A DNA stretch of 64,000 nucleotides from Xylanibacter ruminicola. Lineage in GTDB: Bacteria > Bacteroidota > Bacteroidia > Bacteroidales > Bacteroidaceae. A program made the translations under genes and the position numbers. This document shows positions 8,651 through 17,288 of this stretch, in pieces (within the stretch, counting starts at the first letter, position 1; every line of letters begins with the position of its first letter). The notes under the pieces were generated by a model, which was given only the letters and a program-made list of their open reading frames with translations, was not told where the DNA came from and made no database searches. Where the stretch lies: assembly GCF_900107775.1 (NCBI RefSeq), contig NZ_FNRF01000001.1, positions 620,001 through 684,000 on the forward strand, written 5' to 3'.

Positions 8651-9211
8651 TTAGTTTTTAACATCAACGCCACCAAAGAAATTGCTGGCCACGATGTGCA
8701 GGCAAGGGGCATCCTTATCAGGCACATGCACGGTTGAGTTGGCTACGCCTCCGAAAAAGCTACGGCTCTTAACCAAAACATTGACGTGAGCTGGCACAAA
8801 GAGCTCGACACCACCACAGAAAGTGTGGATATCAATCTCCTCATCCTCGGTAATCACAGCCTCGCGCAAGTCCATACGGAGTCCACCACAGAAGGCATCG
8901 AGACGGGCTCCATGGAACGGCTCGCCACGGAAGATATACTCGTCGCCACCGTAATGCACGCAACAGCAGATGCGCTTGCCATCCTCGCCAATGGGCAGAG
9001 GGCGCTGCAACCACTGGTCAGGGTCGCGACGATAACTGTCGACAATCAGATGCGCACCTATATATATAATCAAACAGATGCAGAAGTACATGCTCCATGG
9101 ACCTTCGCTCATGGTTTCGAACCACTCCCAATGAATAAGTCCCCAGATGGTGGCCAGCTTAACCAAACCGCCCACAACTAAAACTAATCCGATAATCGTT
9201 CTTGGTTTCAT
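8651..9211 (-). CDS. LiaF-like membrane protein (cell-wall-active antibiotic response family)
   Basis: The 186-residue protein has two predicted transmembrane helices (about 5-25 and 41-60). Its C-terminal domain (about 85-186) has repeated FCGGLRMDLREA, FCGGVELFVPAHV and FFGGV motifs, the signature of the LiaF/DUF2154-type beta-helical domain. In Firmicutes LiaF family members inhibit envelope-stress sensor kinases; in Bacteroidota the role is not established. Here it is monocistronic, driven by the promoter at 9257-9287 that carries copy B of the shared element. That places an envelope-stress-type protein in the same presumed regulon as the barrel proteins. Confidence 0.84.
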   Translation of the reverse strand: MKPRTIIGLVLVVGGLVKLATIWGLIHWEWFETMSEGPWSMYFCICLIIYIGAHLIVDSYRRDPDQWLQRPLPIGEDGKRICCCVHYGGDEYIFRGEPFHGARLDAFCGGLRMDLREAVITEDEEIDIHTFCGGVELFVPAHVNVLVKSRSFFGGVANSTVHVPDKDAPCLHIVASNFFGGVDVKN

Positions 9212-9256
9212 AACTCTCTTATTTTTGAAATTCTACATTTCGATTGTTTGACGCTG

Positions 9257-9287
9257 CAAAGATATAAATAACTACATCACACTCCAA
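9257..9287 (-). promoter_or_regulatory. Promoter of the LiaF-like gene
   Basis: Minus strand: TTGG (9284-9287), 19 bases, TATCTTTG (9257-9264), a full Bacteroidota promoter. It lies between the stop of the upstream TonB-receptor gene and the LiaF-like ATG at 9211. Confidence 0.75.
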
Positions 9288-9293
9288 ATATTA

Positions 9294-9324
9294 GGGATAT
9301 TCTGCACATTTTTGTGACGAATGG
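9294..9324. promoter_or_regulatory. Candidate operator, copy B
   Basis: The element runs from GGGATATTCTGCAC through ATTTTT to GTGACGAATGG, immediately upstream (gene direction) of the -33 box at 9284-9287. The half-sites ATTCTGCAC and GTGACGAAT are imperfect inverted repeats. Position and sequence match copies A and C. Confidence 0.65.
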
Positions 9325-9339
9325 GACAATTATCATCCA

Positions 9340-11691
9340 CTAAAACTCTACACGATAGGCAATATTGGGGAATGTAAGCGATGTGAACTTATCCACAGTC
9401 TCATGAGTACGCAGGTCGAACGTCTGCCCCTGGAACGTCTTCATCTGCAGATACTCGAGGATGAAGTGGTGCGAGGTGTGCTTCTTATTAATAGTGTACT
9501 TCACAGAAAAGGCATAGCCAACGTTCATACCCTTCTGCTTGGTAAATGGATCCATACTCTCGTCCTCAGGAATCGACTTATCAGGGCGCATCATCACCTC
9601 ATCAAAGGTGATACCCTCTGGGATTGGGGTATAGCGATCGCCACCCATCATAGTCAATCGGCCGTTGATGCCGAACACATTCTTTTTGGCCTTTCCTATC
9701 ATCCACTCCTTACCACCAAGGATATTGGTGATGTAGCGGCGATCGTGGCGCGAGTGGTGCCACTGGCCCTGTGCATCGCGATACTCCGACTTAAACAGGG
9801 TGGCAGTAATCATGCCATAGAACCCATCCTTGAGATAACGCTCCAATGTAAAGTCGATACCATAGTTGCGACCTACACCCTCGTTAACCAAAGCACGATC
9901 CTGGAAGAACTTGCGATGATTCAGGATAGAATAGGAAGTACCATTCTCTACAGGCACATCGAACAACCACTGCCAGTAGGGCTCAATCTTCAGCATAGCG
10001 TTCTCGCCCAAACGCTGAGCGAACGAGGCTGAGATATGATGCGAGCGAGTCAATCCTAAATCCTTATTGGGATTCTTACCGTCCATCAGTACAAAATAGG
10101 TGTCGGTAGTTTCCTTGCGGCTGTTCATGGCATAGGCCAGCGAGAGCGTGCTGGATGCCGATGATTTGTACTGCATGCTAATACGAGGCTCAACCAGCCA
10201 CTGGTTGTTGAGGTTAAACCACATGACGTTGACACCAGCCACAGCCGAAAGCTTACGACTGAGCGCCACCTTATGGTTGGTATAAAGGCGGGTAAGGCCT
10301 GTATTGCCCTCAGAATCGTACACACGATAGAGTGGACCACCCGTATAGTGGATGTAATCCATCCAAGTGTGGAAATCTAAGTGCTGGTGTTCAAAGCCAT
10401 TCTGCATGGTATATCTTGATGAAAATTTGTGTTGGTGCTGGGTGCTGATAATCACATTCCATTGTGAGTTGCGTCCGGCCATTTCTGGCATCATGTTCAT
10501 TTCGGCATCATAATCGTTAACACCCAATTTACGATAGGCGCCTGTAAATGCCACACTTGAGTGCAGTGTACCACCTGACTTAAAGCGGTAAGTATGGTTT
10601 ACGCCCAAAGCGCAGTTGCGCTGGCGCGACCACGAATCGTTCATATCCCAAAGTGTTTCCCACTCCGATACATCGGGAACCTTATTCTCATAGCGGTCAA
10701 TCAGTCCGGTAAACCACACAGCAAAGGTTCCTGCCTTCTTGGTGGGCATATTGAGCTTAAAGCTCAGATCCTGATAGTCGAGCGTTTCATTCTCCATATT
10801 GATGGCATGCAGTTTCTTGGCTATCTCGAGGAAACTATAGCGATAGTTTACCAGATACGAGGCCTTTGAGCCCTTTGCCAAAGGACCCTCGGAAGCAAAA
10901 TCAACACCAAGCGTACCCACCTGGATGGCATGCTCGTACTTGGTATTGTTACCCACGCGCATCTTCATATCAAAGGCACCCGAGAGGGCATTACCATATT
11001 CGGCAGGCATGGCGCCAGTGAGGAAATCGCTATTAGCCAGAACGGTACCATTAAGCGAGGTAAACACACCGCCACCAGCCTCAGTTATCTCGGCAAAGTG
11101 GTTGGGATTGGCCACCTCAACGCCCTCAACACGCCATTGCAGCATCTGGGGCGAGTTACCATGAATAGAAATACCGTTGGTGGCACCACCTGTGGCCACA
11201 CCAGCAAACATAGAGGCTGTACGGGCAGGGTCGGCCATTCCGCCTGCATAGCGACTGGCCTCCTCAACGCTGAACATACGAGCACCTACCTGCGCCATCT
11301 CGTTTAATGGCTGCTGCTTGTTTACTCGTGGTTTGATAACCACCTCGCCCAGCTCGGAGATGCTCTCACGCATACGCAGATTGAGTACCAACTCTTTACC
11401 CGATGTAACCAGCTGCTCCTTAAGCAGTACTGGCTCGTAGCCAATAAAACTGGCTCTGACGGAATGGCGACCCACGGGCACATTCTTGATTTCGAAATTT
11501 CCGTCCACATCAGAGACGGTAGCCATAGTACTACCGTTCTCTACTGTGACCGTTACACCAATCATGGGCTCGCCCGACGCAACATCACAAACTTGTCCAC
11601 GAACAGTCTGGACGGCCTGATTGGCTTGTGCCCCTGCCACTGCAGGGATGAGCAGCATGGCAATAGCTGCACCTAAAAACAATCTTTTCAT
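9340..11691 (-). CDS. TonB-dependent receptor with N-terminal carboxypeptidase-like domain
   Basis: The 783-residue protein has a signal peptide (MKRLFLGAAIAMLLIPAVAGA). A carboxypeptidase-regulatory-like domain (about 25-115) contains GQVCDVASGEPMIGVTVTV and VGRHSVRASFIGYEP. It continues into a plug domain (about 130-230; GISIHGNSPQMLQWRVEGVE, LSGAFDMKMR) and a long barrel ending in an aromatic-terminated strand (NIAYRVEF). This is the Bacteroidota TonB-dependent transporter layout, but there is no SusD partner next to it, so a nutrient-glycan (PUL) role is not supported. Only 49 bases separate it from the upstream 791-residue barrel gene and no promoter is visible there, so co-transcription is likely. 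Confidence 0.9.
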   Translation of the reverse strand: MKRLFLGAAIAMLLIPAVAGAQANQAVQTVRGQVCDVASGEPMIGVTVTVENGSTMATVSDVDGNFEIKNVPVGRHSVRASFIGYEPVLLKEQLVTSGKELVLNLRMRESISELGEVVIKPRVNKQQPLNEMAQVGARMFSVEEASRYAGGMADPARTASMFAGVATGGATNGISIHGNSPQMLQWRVEGVEVANPNHFAEITEAGGGVFTSLNGTVLANSDFLTGAMPAEYGNALSGAFDMKMRVGNNTKYEHAIQVGTLGVDFASEGPLAKGSKASYLVNYRYSFLEIAKKLHAINMENETLDYQDLSFKLNMPTKKAGTFAVWFTGLIDRYENKVPDVSEWETLWDMNDSWSRQRNCALGVNHTYRFKSGGTLHSSVAFTGAYRKLGVNDYDAEMNMMPEMAGRNSQWNVIISTQHQHKFSSRYTMQNGFEHQHLDFHTWMDYIHYTGGPLYRVYDSEGNTGLTRLYTNHKVALSRKLSAVAGVNVMWFNLNNQWLVEPRISMQYKSSASSTLSLAYAMNSRKETTDTYFVLMDGKNPNKDLGLTRSHHISASFAQRLGENAMLKIEPYWQWLFDVPVENGTSYSILNHRKFFQDRALVNEGVGRNYGIDFTLERYLKDGFYGMITATLFKSEYRDAQGQWHHSRHDRRYITNILGGKEWMIGKAKKNVFGINGRLTMMGGDRYTPIPEGITFDEVMMRPDKSIPEDESMDPFTKQKGMNVGYAFSVKYTINKKHTSHHFILEYLQMKTFQGQTFDLRTHETVDKFTSLTFPNIAYRVEF

Positions 11692-11740
11692 ACAAACTTA
11701 AATATGTTCAACTTACAAACCAAAAATGATTAATCACAAA

Positions 11741-14116
11741 TTACATACGTGCCTTCTGCTTTTCGCCAGCACCTTTTCCACGATACTTACTGTGAGCCTC
11801 GTTAAACTTCCAAGTCAGGTCGAGCATAAAGGTACGACGAGCTGGGTTGCGAACAGTCAACTCACGCTGGCCAAACAAGGTGGCGTTGGTCTTATTGGTA
11901 TTAAAGATATCGTTGCAACGAACATCGGCCGTTAGTGTACCCAAACGGCGCAGGTTGAAATCGCGCTGTACGCCAAGGTTAGAACGGAACTGCTGCTTGT
12001 GAATGCGAAAGTTATTAGCATCGCCCTTAGGCACATAACTCAATCCGGCATTAACGCGCCAACCCTTTGGCAACGTAATGGTATTATTCCAACCTACCTG
12101 ACAATATGGGTGATTGAGGGTGATGGTAGAACCATCGGCACGAGGCGCTTTGTAATCCTGGAACTGAACATAGACGTACCAAGTGGGATGCCAACAGCCA
12201 ATAACCGGACTGGCATAGGGATTCAAGCCCAACTGATTGAAGTCCTCCTCAGTATTGATGGGACGAACCAGGCATACCAGCGGATCATCGGCACCAGGGA
12301 AGGGTTCTGACGACATCGTCTCCAAATCCTTAATACGCGAGTAGTTCATACTCATTCCCATCCACTTATAGTTTACGTTCAGCTCAAAGCTGTGAGTGTA
12401 AGTGGGGCGGAGATATGGGTTACCACTCTGATAGGCATATCGGTTCAGATAGATGGTAGAGCTTGTTAAACTGCTGTAGGCAGGGCGTTTGATATCGCGA
12501 CGATAAGAGAGTGCCAGCTGAACCTTACCGATTGGCGCTGAGAGGGTAGCGGTGGGGAACCAGTCGCCATAGTCGCGGCTCTCGTCGTCCATACGCTTAC
12601 CAAAGTTATAATAGTCGTTCTTCAGATGCTCGTAACGCAAACCAACCTGAGCATACAGCTTTCCGAACTGATGTCCGTACTCGATAAAGGCGGCTTCCGA
12701 CTTCTCGTTAATCTCTGTATCGGTGGCTGTTACAGGCACAGCCTCAGAGGCGGCAAACGAGTAGGCATCGGTACGATGATTGTAGCTATACTCACCACCG
12801 ATAGAGAGGTTACCCTTCAGCAAAGGATAGCTGAAGATAAGCTTCGAAGCCCAGAAGTTGTTAGCGCTCTTGGTATTGCTATTGATAGTGCGCTGCGTTT
12901 TCTCGCCAGTGGGTGATGTGGCAAACTCGCTGGTATTTCCTGGGGTTTCGGTATCGTCGAAAAGTCCGTCGATATTCAGATCGATCCCCAACTTACCAAT
13001 CTTACCATTATAATAGGCATTAAAGATGTGTTTCTTAAACTTATCATCTTGGTTAATTTTGCTCTCCGAACGCTCCATAAAGGCACCATTCTGATACTCG
13101 TCGGTATTAAAATCGCTGGTCAGGCTACCACTGGGGTGATAGTCGTACTTGTAGAAAGCACCCAAGCTATGGTTCTCGTCAATCATGTAGTTTACCTGAA
13201 GCTGTGGCGAGAGACCTTTCCATATCTGTTTGGTTTCCTGCTTGGTATAGCCGGTAACCACATCCTTGCCATTACCATTTGGCACCATATAATACATATC
13301 ATCCTCCTGCAACGACTTGCTGTGACCATATCTGCCAGCCCAGGACGATGCTGTTAGGTCCAATCCGCCAGTACGATAGTTCACATCGAGGTTATTGGTA
13401 AGCGTGTGCCCATACTGGAACATGCCACCTGCATTTTCCTGGAAACTGATACCCTCGCCCTGCGCTTTCTTCAGCGTAATGCGAACCACAGCCTTGGTTG
13501 ATGCGGCATAGCGGGCTCCTGGATTCTGAACCACATCGACATGCAGCACCTGATCGGAACGCAAGCGCGACAGTTCAGAGATATCCTGCACCTTACGACC
13601 ATTGATATACACCTCGGCATCGCCACGCCCCAGCACTTTTACTGCACCATTGCGCTCGGCTTCGAGCGAAGGAATCTTAGCCAAAGCATCGCTCACGGTT
13701 CCAGCCTTCTCAAGGATGGTTCCAGCCACAGTAGTACGCATGGCATCGCCCTTGACATGAGTTTTAGGCAACTGACCTTTTACAACCACCTCTTTCAACA
13801 GCTGGGTATCCTCCTTCATCTGGATGGTAAGATCCTGACCGGCCTTAATATATAAGGTTTGATAGCCCACGCTGGTAACCTTAAACAAACCTTCGTTCAC
13901 ATCGGTTACAATCTTAAACACGCCCTGTTCGTTGGTCATTGCACCCTGTACAAAAGCCGAATCGGGCAGCGACAGCAGTACGACATTTACAAATGGCATG
14001 GGTTCGCCATTCTCATCTATCACGCGTCCGCCCCAGTCCTGTGTCTTGGCGGAACTTGTCAGCGCCATCATCATTGCGGCCATCAGGGCCATCAGTCTAA
14101 AACTTAACTTTTTCAT
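11741..14116 (-). CDS. Outer membrane beta-barrel protein with carboxypeptidase-like domain
   Basis: The 791-residue protein has a signal peptide (MKKLSFRLMALMAAMMMALTS) and a carboxypeptidase-like domain (about 27-110; GRVIDENGEPMPFVNVVLLS). A plug-like domain contains EVYINGRKVQDISELSRLRS and VVQNPGARYAASTKAVVRI, and a beta-barrel follows. It is a paralogue of the 715-residue protein at 4371-6518, with matching plug motifs and matching C-terminal tails (KYRGKGAGEKQKARM). It heads a minus-strand unit with the TonB receptor at 9340-11691, transcribed from the promoter at 14166-14196 under element copy C. The ligand is unknown. Confidence 0.88.
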   Translation of the reverse strand: MKKLSFRLMALMAAMMMALTSSAKTQDWGGRVIDENGEPMPFVNVVLLSLPDSAFVQGAMTNEQGVFKIVTDVNEGLFKVTSVGYQTLYIKAGQDLTIQMKEDTQLLKEVVVKGQLPKTHVKGDAMRTTVAGTILEKAGTVSDALAKIPSLEAERNGAVKVLGRGDAEVYINGRKVQDISELSRLRSDQVLHVDVVQNPGARYAASTKAVVRITLKKAQGEGISFQENAGGMFQYGHTLTNNLDVNYRTGGLDLTASSWAGRYGHSKSLQEDDMYYMVPNGNGKDVVTGYTKQETKQIWKGLSPQLQVNYMIDENHSLGAFYKYDYHPSGSLTSDFNTDEYQNGAFMERSESKINQDDKFKKHIFNAYYNGKIGKLGIDLNIDGLFDDTETPGNTSEFATSPTGEKTQRTINSNTKSANNFWASKLIFSYPLLKGNLSIGGEYSYNHRTDAYSFAASEAVPVTATDTEINEKSEAAFIEYGHQFGKLYAQVGLRYEHLKNDYYNFGKRMDDESRDYGDWFPTATLSAPIGKVQLALSYRRDIKRPAYSSLTSSTIYLNRYAYQSGNPYLRPTYTHSFELNVNYKWMGMSMNYSRIKDLETMSSEPFPGADDPLVCLVRPINTEEDFNQLGLNPYASPVIGCWHPTWYVYVQFQDYKAPRADGSTITLNHPYCQVGWNNTITLPKGWRVNAGLSYVPKGDANNFRIHKQQFRSNLGVQRDFNLRRLGTLTADVRCNDIFNTNKTNATLFGQRELTVRNPARRTFMLDLTWKFNEAHSKYRGKGAGEKQKARM

Positions 14117-14165
14117 ACTTTCATCAATTTAATTTTTCAACTCGAGCTCTGTCGTTTTGACGTTG

Positions 14166-14196
14166 CAAAAGTAGATATAGTTGCAACACACTCCAA
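14166..14196 (-). promoter_or_regulatory. Promoter of the two-gene barrel/TonB-receptor unit
   Basis: Minus strand: TTGG (14193-14196), 19 bases, TACTTTTG (14166-14173). The flanking sequence on both sides resembles the promoter at 9257-9287 (both share TTTGGAGTGTG around the -33 box), so the two promoters look like copies of one module. Confidence 0.75.
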
Positions 14197-14202
14197 ATTA
14201 TT

Positions 14203-14233
14203 GGGATATTCGGTACATTTTAGTGACGAATGG
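14203..14233. promoter_or_regulatory. Candidate operator, copy C, plus an extra half-site
   Basis: GGGATATTCGGTAC, ATTTTA, GTGACGAATGG: the half-sites ATTCGGTAC and GTGACGAAT form the best inverted repeat of the three copies. A second GTGACGAATGG lies at 14253-14263, exactly 30 bases further toward the divergent FecCD permease gene, so the site may serve both genes. Confidence 0.65.
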
Positions 14234-14275
14234 TGTGATAAACGGTAAATTTGTGACGAATGGCACAGAAAATTG

Positions 14276-14303
14276 ATAATTCATAATTCATAATTCATAA
14301 TTA
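14276..14303. repeat. Short tandem repeat, 7-base unit
   Basis: Three perfect copies and one near copy of ATAATTC in tandem, directly upstream of the -7 box of the FecCD permease gene. It replaces the region where a -33 box would be expected, so copy-number change could affect expression (inference). Confidence 0.7.
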
Positions 14304-14324
14304 TTTTGTATTTTTGCCCACTGT

Positions 14325-15335
14325 ATGAACAAAGGTTCTGTTTATTGCTTAGGATTGGGATTAGTGGTCATGGTACTCTTTACGCTCAATCTGCTGTTGG
14401 GATCGGTATCGATTCCTGCAGGCGATGTAGTAAGCATACTTTTGGGCGATGAAACCGCCAAAGCCTCGTGGCAGTTCATCATTCTGGAGTCGCGACTGCC
14501 ACAAGCCATCACAGCCACCCTTTGTGGTGCTGCATTGGCTGTAAGCGGACTGATGCTACAAACGGCTTTCCGCAACCCGCTGGCTGGTCCTAGTGTGTTT
14601 GGTGTAAACAGCGGTGCCGGACTAGGTGTGGCATTGGTGATGCTGTTTTTAGGTGGCGGACTATCCGTTGGTTCGGTCAGCATCACAGGTTTTGCCGCCA
14701 TCCTGCTGGCCGCCTTTGTGGGTGCCATGACGGTAATGACCATCATCTTTTTCTTCTCAACCTTGGTTCGAAATAGTGTGATGCTATTAATCATAGGTAT
14801 CATGATTGGCTACATCAGCAACTCGGCCATATCGCTGCTTAACTTTTTTGCAACCGACGAGGGCGTAAAATCGTATATGGTATGGGGTATGGGCTCGTTT
14901 GGTGGCGTGTCGATGGCCAACATGCCTGTGTTTGCGATTGTAACGCTGGCAGGCCTTTTAGGCGCTTTACTACTGATAAAACCGCTGAATGCCTTGATGC
15001 TGGGCGACAGATATGCCGAGAACTTAGGCGTAAACATTCTGCGTGTTCGCAACTGGTTGCTGATAGTAACCGGTCTGCTAACCGCTATCACCACTGCCTT
15101 CTGCGGTCCTGTAGCCTTTATCGGACTGGCTGTCCCCCACATAGCCCGCCTATTGCTCACCACCGACAACCACCGACAACTGCTACCCGCCACCCTACTA
15201 TGCGGTTCGGTAGTAGCCTTGGTATGTAATCTTATCTGCTATCTGCCAGGCGAGAGTGGTGTCATCCCCCTAAACGCCGTCACCCCCCTCATCGGCGCCC
15301 CCGTTATCATCTACGTCATCGCCCGTAAGCGGTGA
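14325..15335 (+). CDS. FecCD/BtuC-type ABC transporter permease
   Basis: The 336-residue protein has about nine or ten hydrophobic helices and the FecCD family motifs: LPQAITATLCGAALAVSGLM, FRNPLAGPSVFGVNSGAGLG, GDRYAENLGVNI near the ATPase-coupling loop, and FCGPVAFIGLAVPHIARLL. Such permeases import ferric siderophores, heme or cobalamin together with a periplasmic binding protein and an ATPase, neither of which is adjacent. The ATG lies 8 bases after a TATTTTTG -7 box (14309-14316), giving a nearly leaderless transcript. Its stop is 20 bases before the start of the TPR regulator. Orphan placement leaves substrate and partners open. Confidence 0.9.
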   Translation: MNKGSVYCLGLGLVVMVLFTLNLLLGSVSIPAGDVVSILLGDETAKASWQFIILESRLPQAITATLCGAALAVSGLMLQTAFRNPLAGPSVFGVNSGAGLGVALVMLFLGGGLSVGSVSITGFAAILLAAFVGAMTVMTIIFFFSTLVRNSVMLLIIGIMIGYISNSAISLLNFFATDEGVKSYMVWGMGSFGGVSMANMPVFAIVTLAGLLGALLLIKPLNALMLGDRYAENLGVNILRVRNWLLIVTGLLTAITTAFCGPVAFIGLAVPHIARLLLTTDNHRQLLPATLLCGSVVALVCNLICYLPGESGVIPLNAVTPLIGAPVIIYVIARKR

Positions 15336-15355
15336 ATAATTTATCAAAACTAAAC

Positions 15356-17131
15356 ATGAAGAAAATTACTTATATAAACATCTTTTTCATTCTTATTACG
15401 TTCTTAGCCTGCAATGGACGAAAAATGACTGCACAATTAGACGCCATCAGCCAGATGGCGAATAATCAACCAGATTCGGCGCTTACGCTGTTAAATAAGT
15501 TAGAGCCACAAAAGGCCGATTGGAGCAAGGGCGATAGAATGTACTACGAACTTATTAAGCTCAAGACCGAGAACAAATTGTTTGTTACGTTTACAACAGA
15601 TACGATTATTAACCAGGTAGTTGATTACTTTAAAGATCACGGCACCGCCAATGAGCGGATGCTGGCCTATTACTTGCAGGGCAGAGTGTATGCCGATATG
15701 GGCGAAGCACCACAAGCCCTCCAAGCCTACTATGATGCTATAGAAAGTGCCGACACCACCAGCGTAGATTGCGACTATCAGGTGTTAATACCTGTATATG
15801 GTCAAATGTCTATTCTGTTCCATCAGCAGAACCTTCCACACGATGAGATTTGGGCGCTTCAGCACTACCTAAATTATACACGCCGCATTGATGGCGAAAA
15901 AGAATATTTGAAAGAAAGACGCCATATGATTAGCCCTTACTACACGTTGGGTAAAAAAGATACTGTTTTGCAAATTATCGATGATACCTACAAGGTCCTA
16001 AAACAATTAGGTGAAACACAAGAAGCTACTGATGCATTGGTAACATCCATATATATATATATTGAAGGTGGACAGATTGAGAAGGCTCGTAAAACCATAG
16101 AAATATATGAGAAGGAGTCAGGCTATTTTGATAAAAATGGCAATATTGCCAATGGGCACGAACATTATTATATCACAAAGGGGTTCTATCATTTAGCAAC
16201 CAACAATGCAGATTCTGCCGAATACTATTTCCGGAAGGCCATGAAATACGGTTATGCTTCAGATGCTTACAAAGGGCTTTTGGCAGTTTATCAGAAAAGA
16301 AATAATATTGATTCGGTTTTGCATTATTCCATTCTAAACGAAAAGGCTTTGGATTCTTTGCATAATCACATGGAAATAGATGCTATACAGCAGATGTCTG
16401 CGCTTTACAATTATAGCCGTAATCAGAAGATTGCCGAACAAGAAAAGGATAATGCTCAAAAAACGATGGCATTTCTTAACCGCATCATTCTTGTAACAAT
16501 TTTCTTATTCTTTGCTATTATCGGTGTATGCTGGTTATATCGAAAGAACAAAAAAGAAAAACTAATCAAAATTGCAGAATTGGAAAATGCACTCAAAAAT
16601 GCAAAAGACCAAAGAACGCTGGTTCAGGAAGAACTAAGAAAACTGAAGGCCAAAGACTATATCAGTATTATTGCCGAGAAAGAAAAACAAGAAGCTGAGT
16701 TAACTAAACAAATAGAACAGCTTCAAGCAGAAAACAATCAATATAAGAATAATGCAGATCATCATCAAAAGGATGACCTCAATAGTTTCCTAAATTGTGA
16801 TATGGCCAGACTGTTCGTGCGTAAAGCAAATGGGCAGACAGAGAGATTAATTCCTAACGAAGCAGAATGGAGACTATTGATGTCGCGATTTGCAAAATAT
16901 ATGCCACATACTTTTCAATTCTTTAGTGGAAATAAACCATTGTCTCAACTAGAGTCGCGTATCTGTCTCCTACTTATTCTTGGAATTCCCGAGAAGATTA
17001 TTGCTATTATGACAGACTCTGCCCCTTCTACAGTTTCAAATGCGAAGTCGCGTGCAAACGAAAAGTTGTTTGGTAAAAAACAGGCCCACTCGCTCAAAAA
17101 CAGCTTGATTCACACGATTGAATGTACATGA
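15356..17131 (+). CDS. TPR lipoprotein-like membrane regulator with C-terminal HTH
   Basis: The 591-residue protein begins with a signal ending FLACNGRK (candidate lipidated Cys19), and I chose this ATG because it opens the signal sequence; an in-frame GTG 24 bases upstream adds a polar extension. A TPR-like helical region (to about 370; AEYYFRKAMKYGYASDAYKG) is followed by one transmembrane helix (about 374-396) and a Lys/Glu-rich coiled coil (about 400-470). The C-terminal domain contains LESRICLLLILGIPEKIIAI and STVSNAKSRANEKLFG, which looks like a LuxR/sigma-4-type helix-turn-helix. Architecture parallels the TPR-LytTR protein at 2772 with a different DNA-binding end. Base composition shifts to AT-rich from here. 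Confidence 0.75.
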   Translation: MKKITYINIFFILITFLACNGRKMTAQLDAISQMANNQPDSALTLLNKLEPQKADWSKGDRMYYELIKLKTENKLFVTFTTDTIINQVVDYFKDHGTANERMLAYYLQGRVYADMGEAPQALQAYYDAIESADTTSVDCDYQVLIPVYGQMSILFHQQNLPHDEIWALQHYLNYTRRIDGEKEYLKERRHMISPYYTLGKKDTVLQIIDDTYKVLKQLGETQEATDALVTSIYIYIEGGQIEKARKTIEIYEKESGYFDKNGNIANGHEHYYITKGFYHLATNNADSAEYYFRKAMKYGYASDAYKGLLAVYQKRNNIDSVLHYSILNEKALDSLHNHMEIDAIQQMSALYNYSRNQKIAEQEKDNAQKTMAFLNRIILVTIFLFFAIIGVCWLYRKNKKEKLIKIAELENALKNAKDQRTLVQEELRKLKAKDYISIIAEKEKQEAELTKQIEQLQAENNQYKNNADHHQKDDLNSFLNCDMARLFVRKANGQTERLIPNEAEWRLLMSRFAKYMPHTFQFFSGNKPLSQLESRICLLLILGIPEKIIAIMTDSAPSTVSNAKSRANEKLFGKKQAHSLKNSLIHTIECT

Positions 17132-17235
17132 TGAATTTTGACGAACTATTTTTGTAATAGCCTGTAATACAATAAATTCCAAAAGCAAAAACCTTTGTTT
17201 GACGAATTATAACGAATAATTATTGCGAAGAATCT

Positions 17236-17266
17236 TTGGAGCAACAATCCGCTTTATTTACCTTTG
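17236..17266 (+). promoter_or_regulatory. Promoter of the DUF3244 gene
   Basis: TTGG (17236-17239), 19 bases, TACCTTTG (17259-17266). The preceding 100 bases contain two TTTGACGAA words (near 17137 and 17201) and an ACGAAT word, possible activator sites. Confidence 0.72.
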
Positions 17267-17288
17267 CACCATAAAAATGATTATAATA

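Noticed and set aside
9340..11691. SusC-type receptor of a polysaccharide utilisation locus
   Set aside because: No SusD homologue, glycoside hydrolase or hybrid two-component regulator lies nearby, so only a general TonB-dependent receptor is called.
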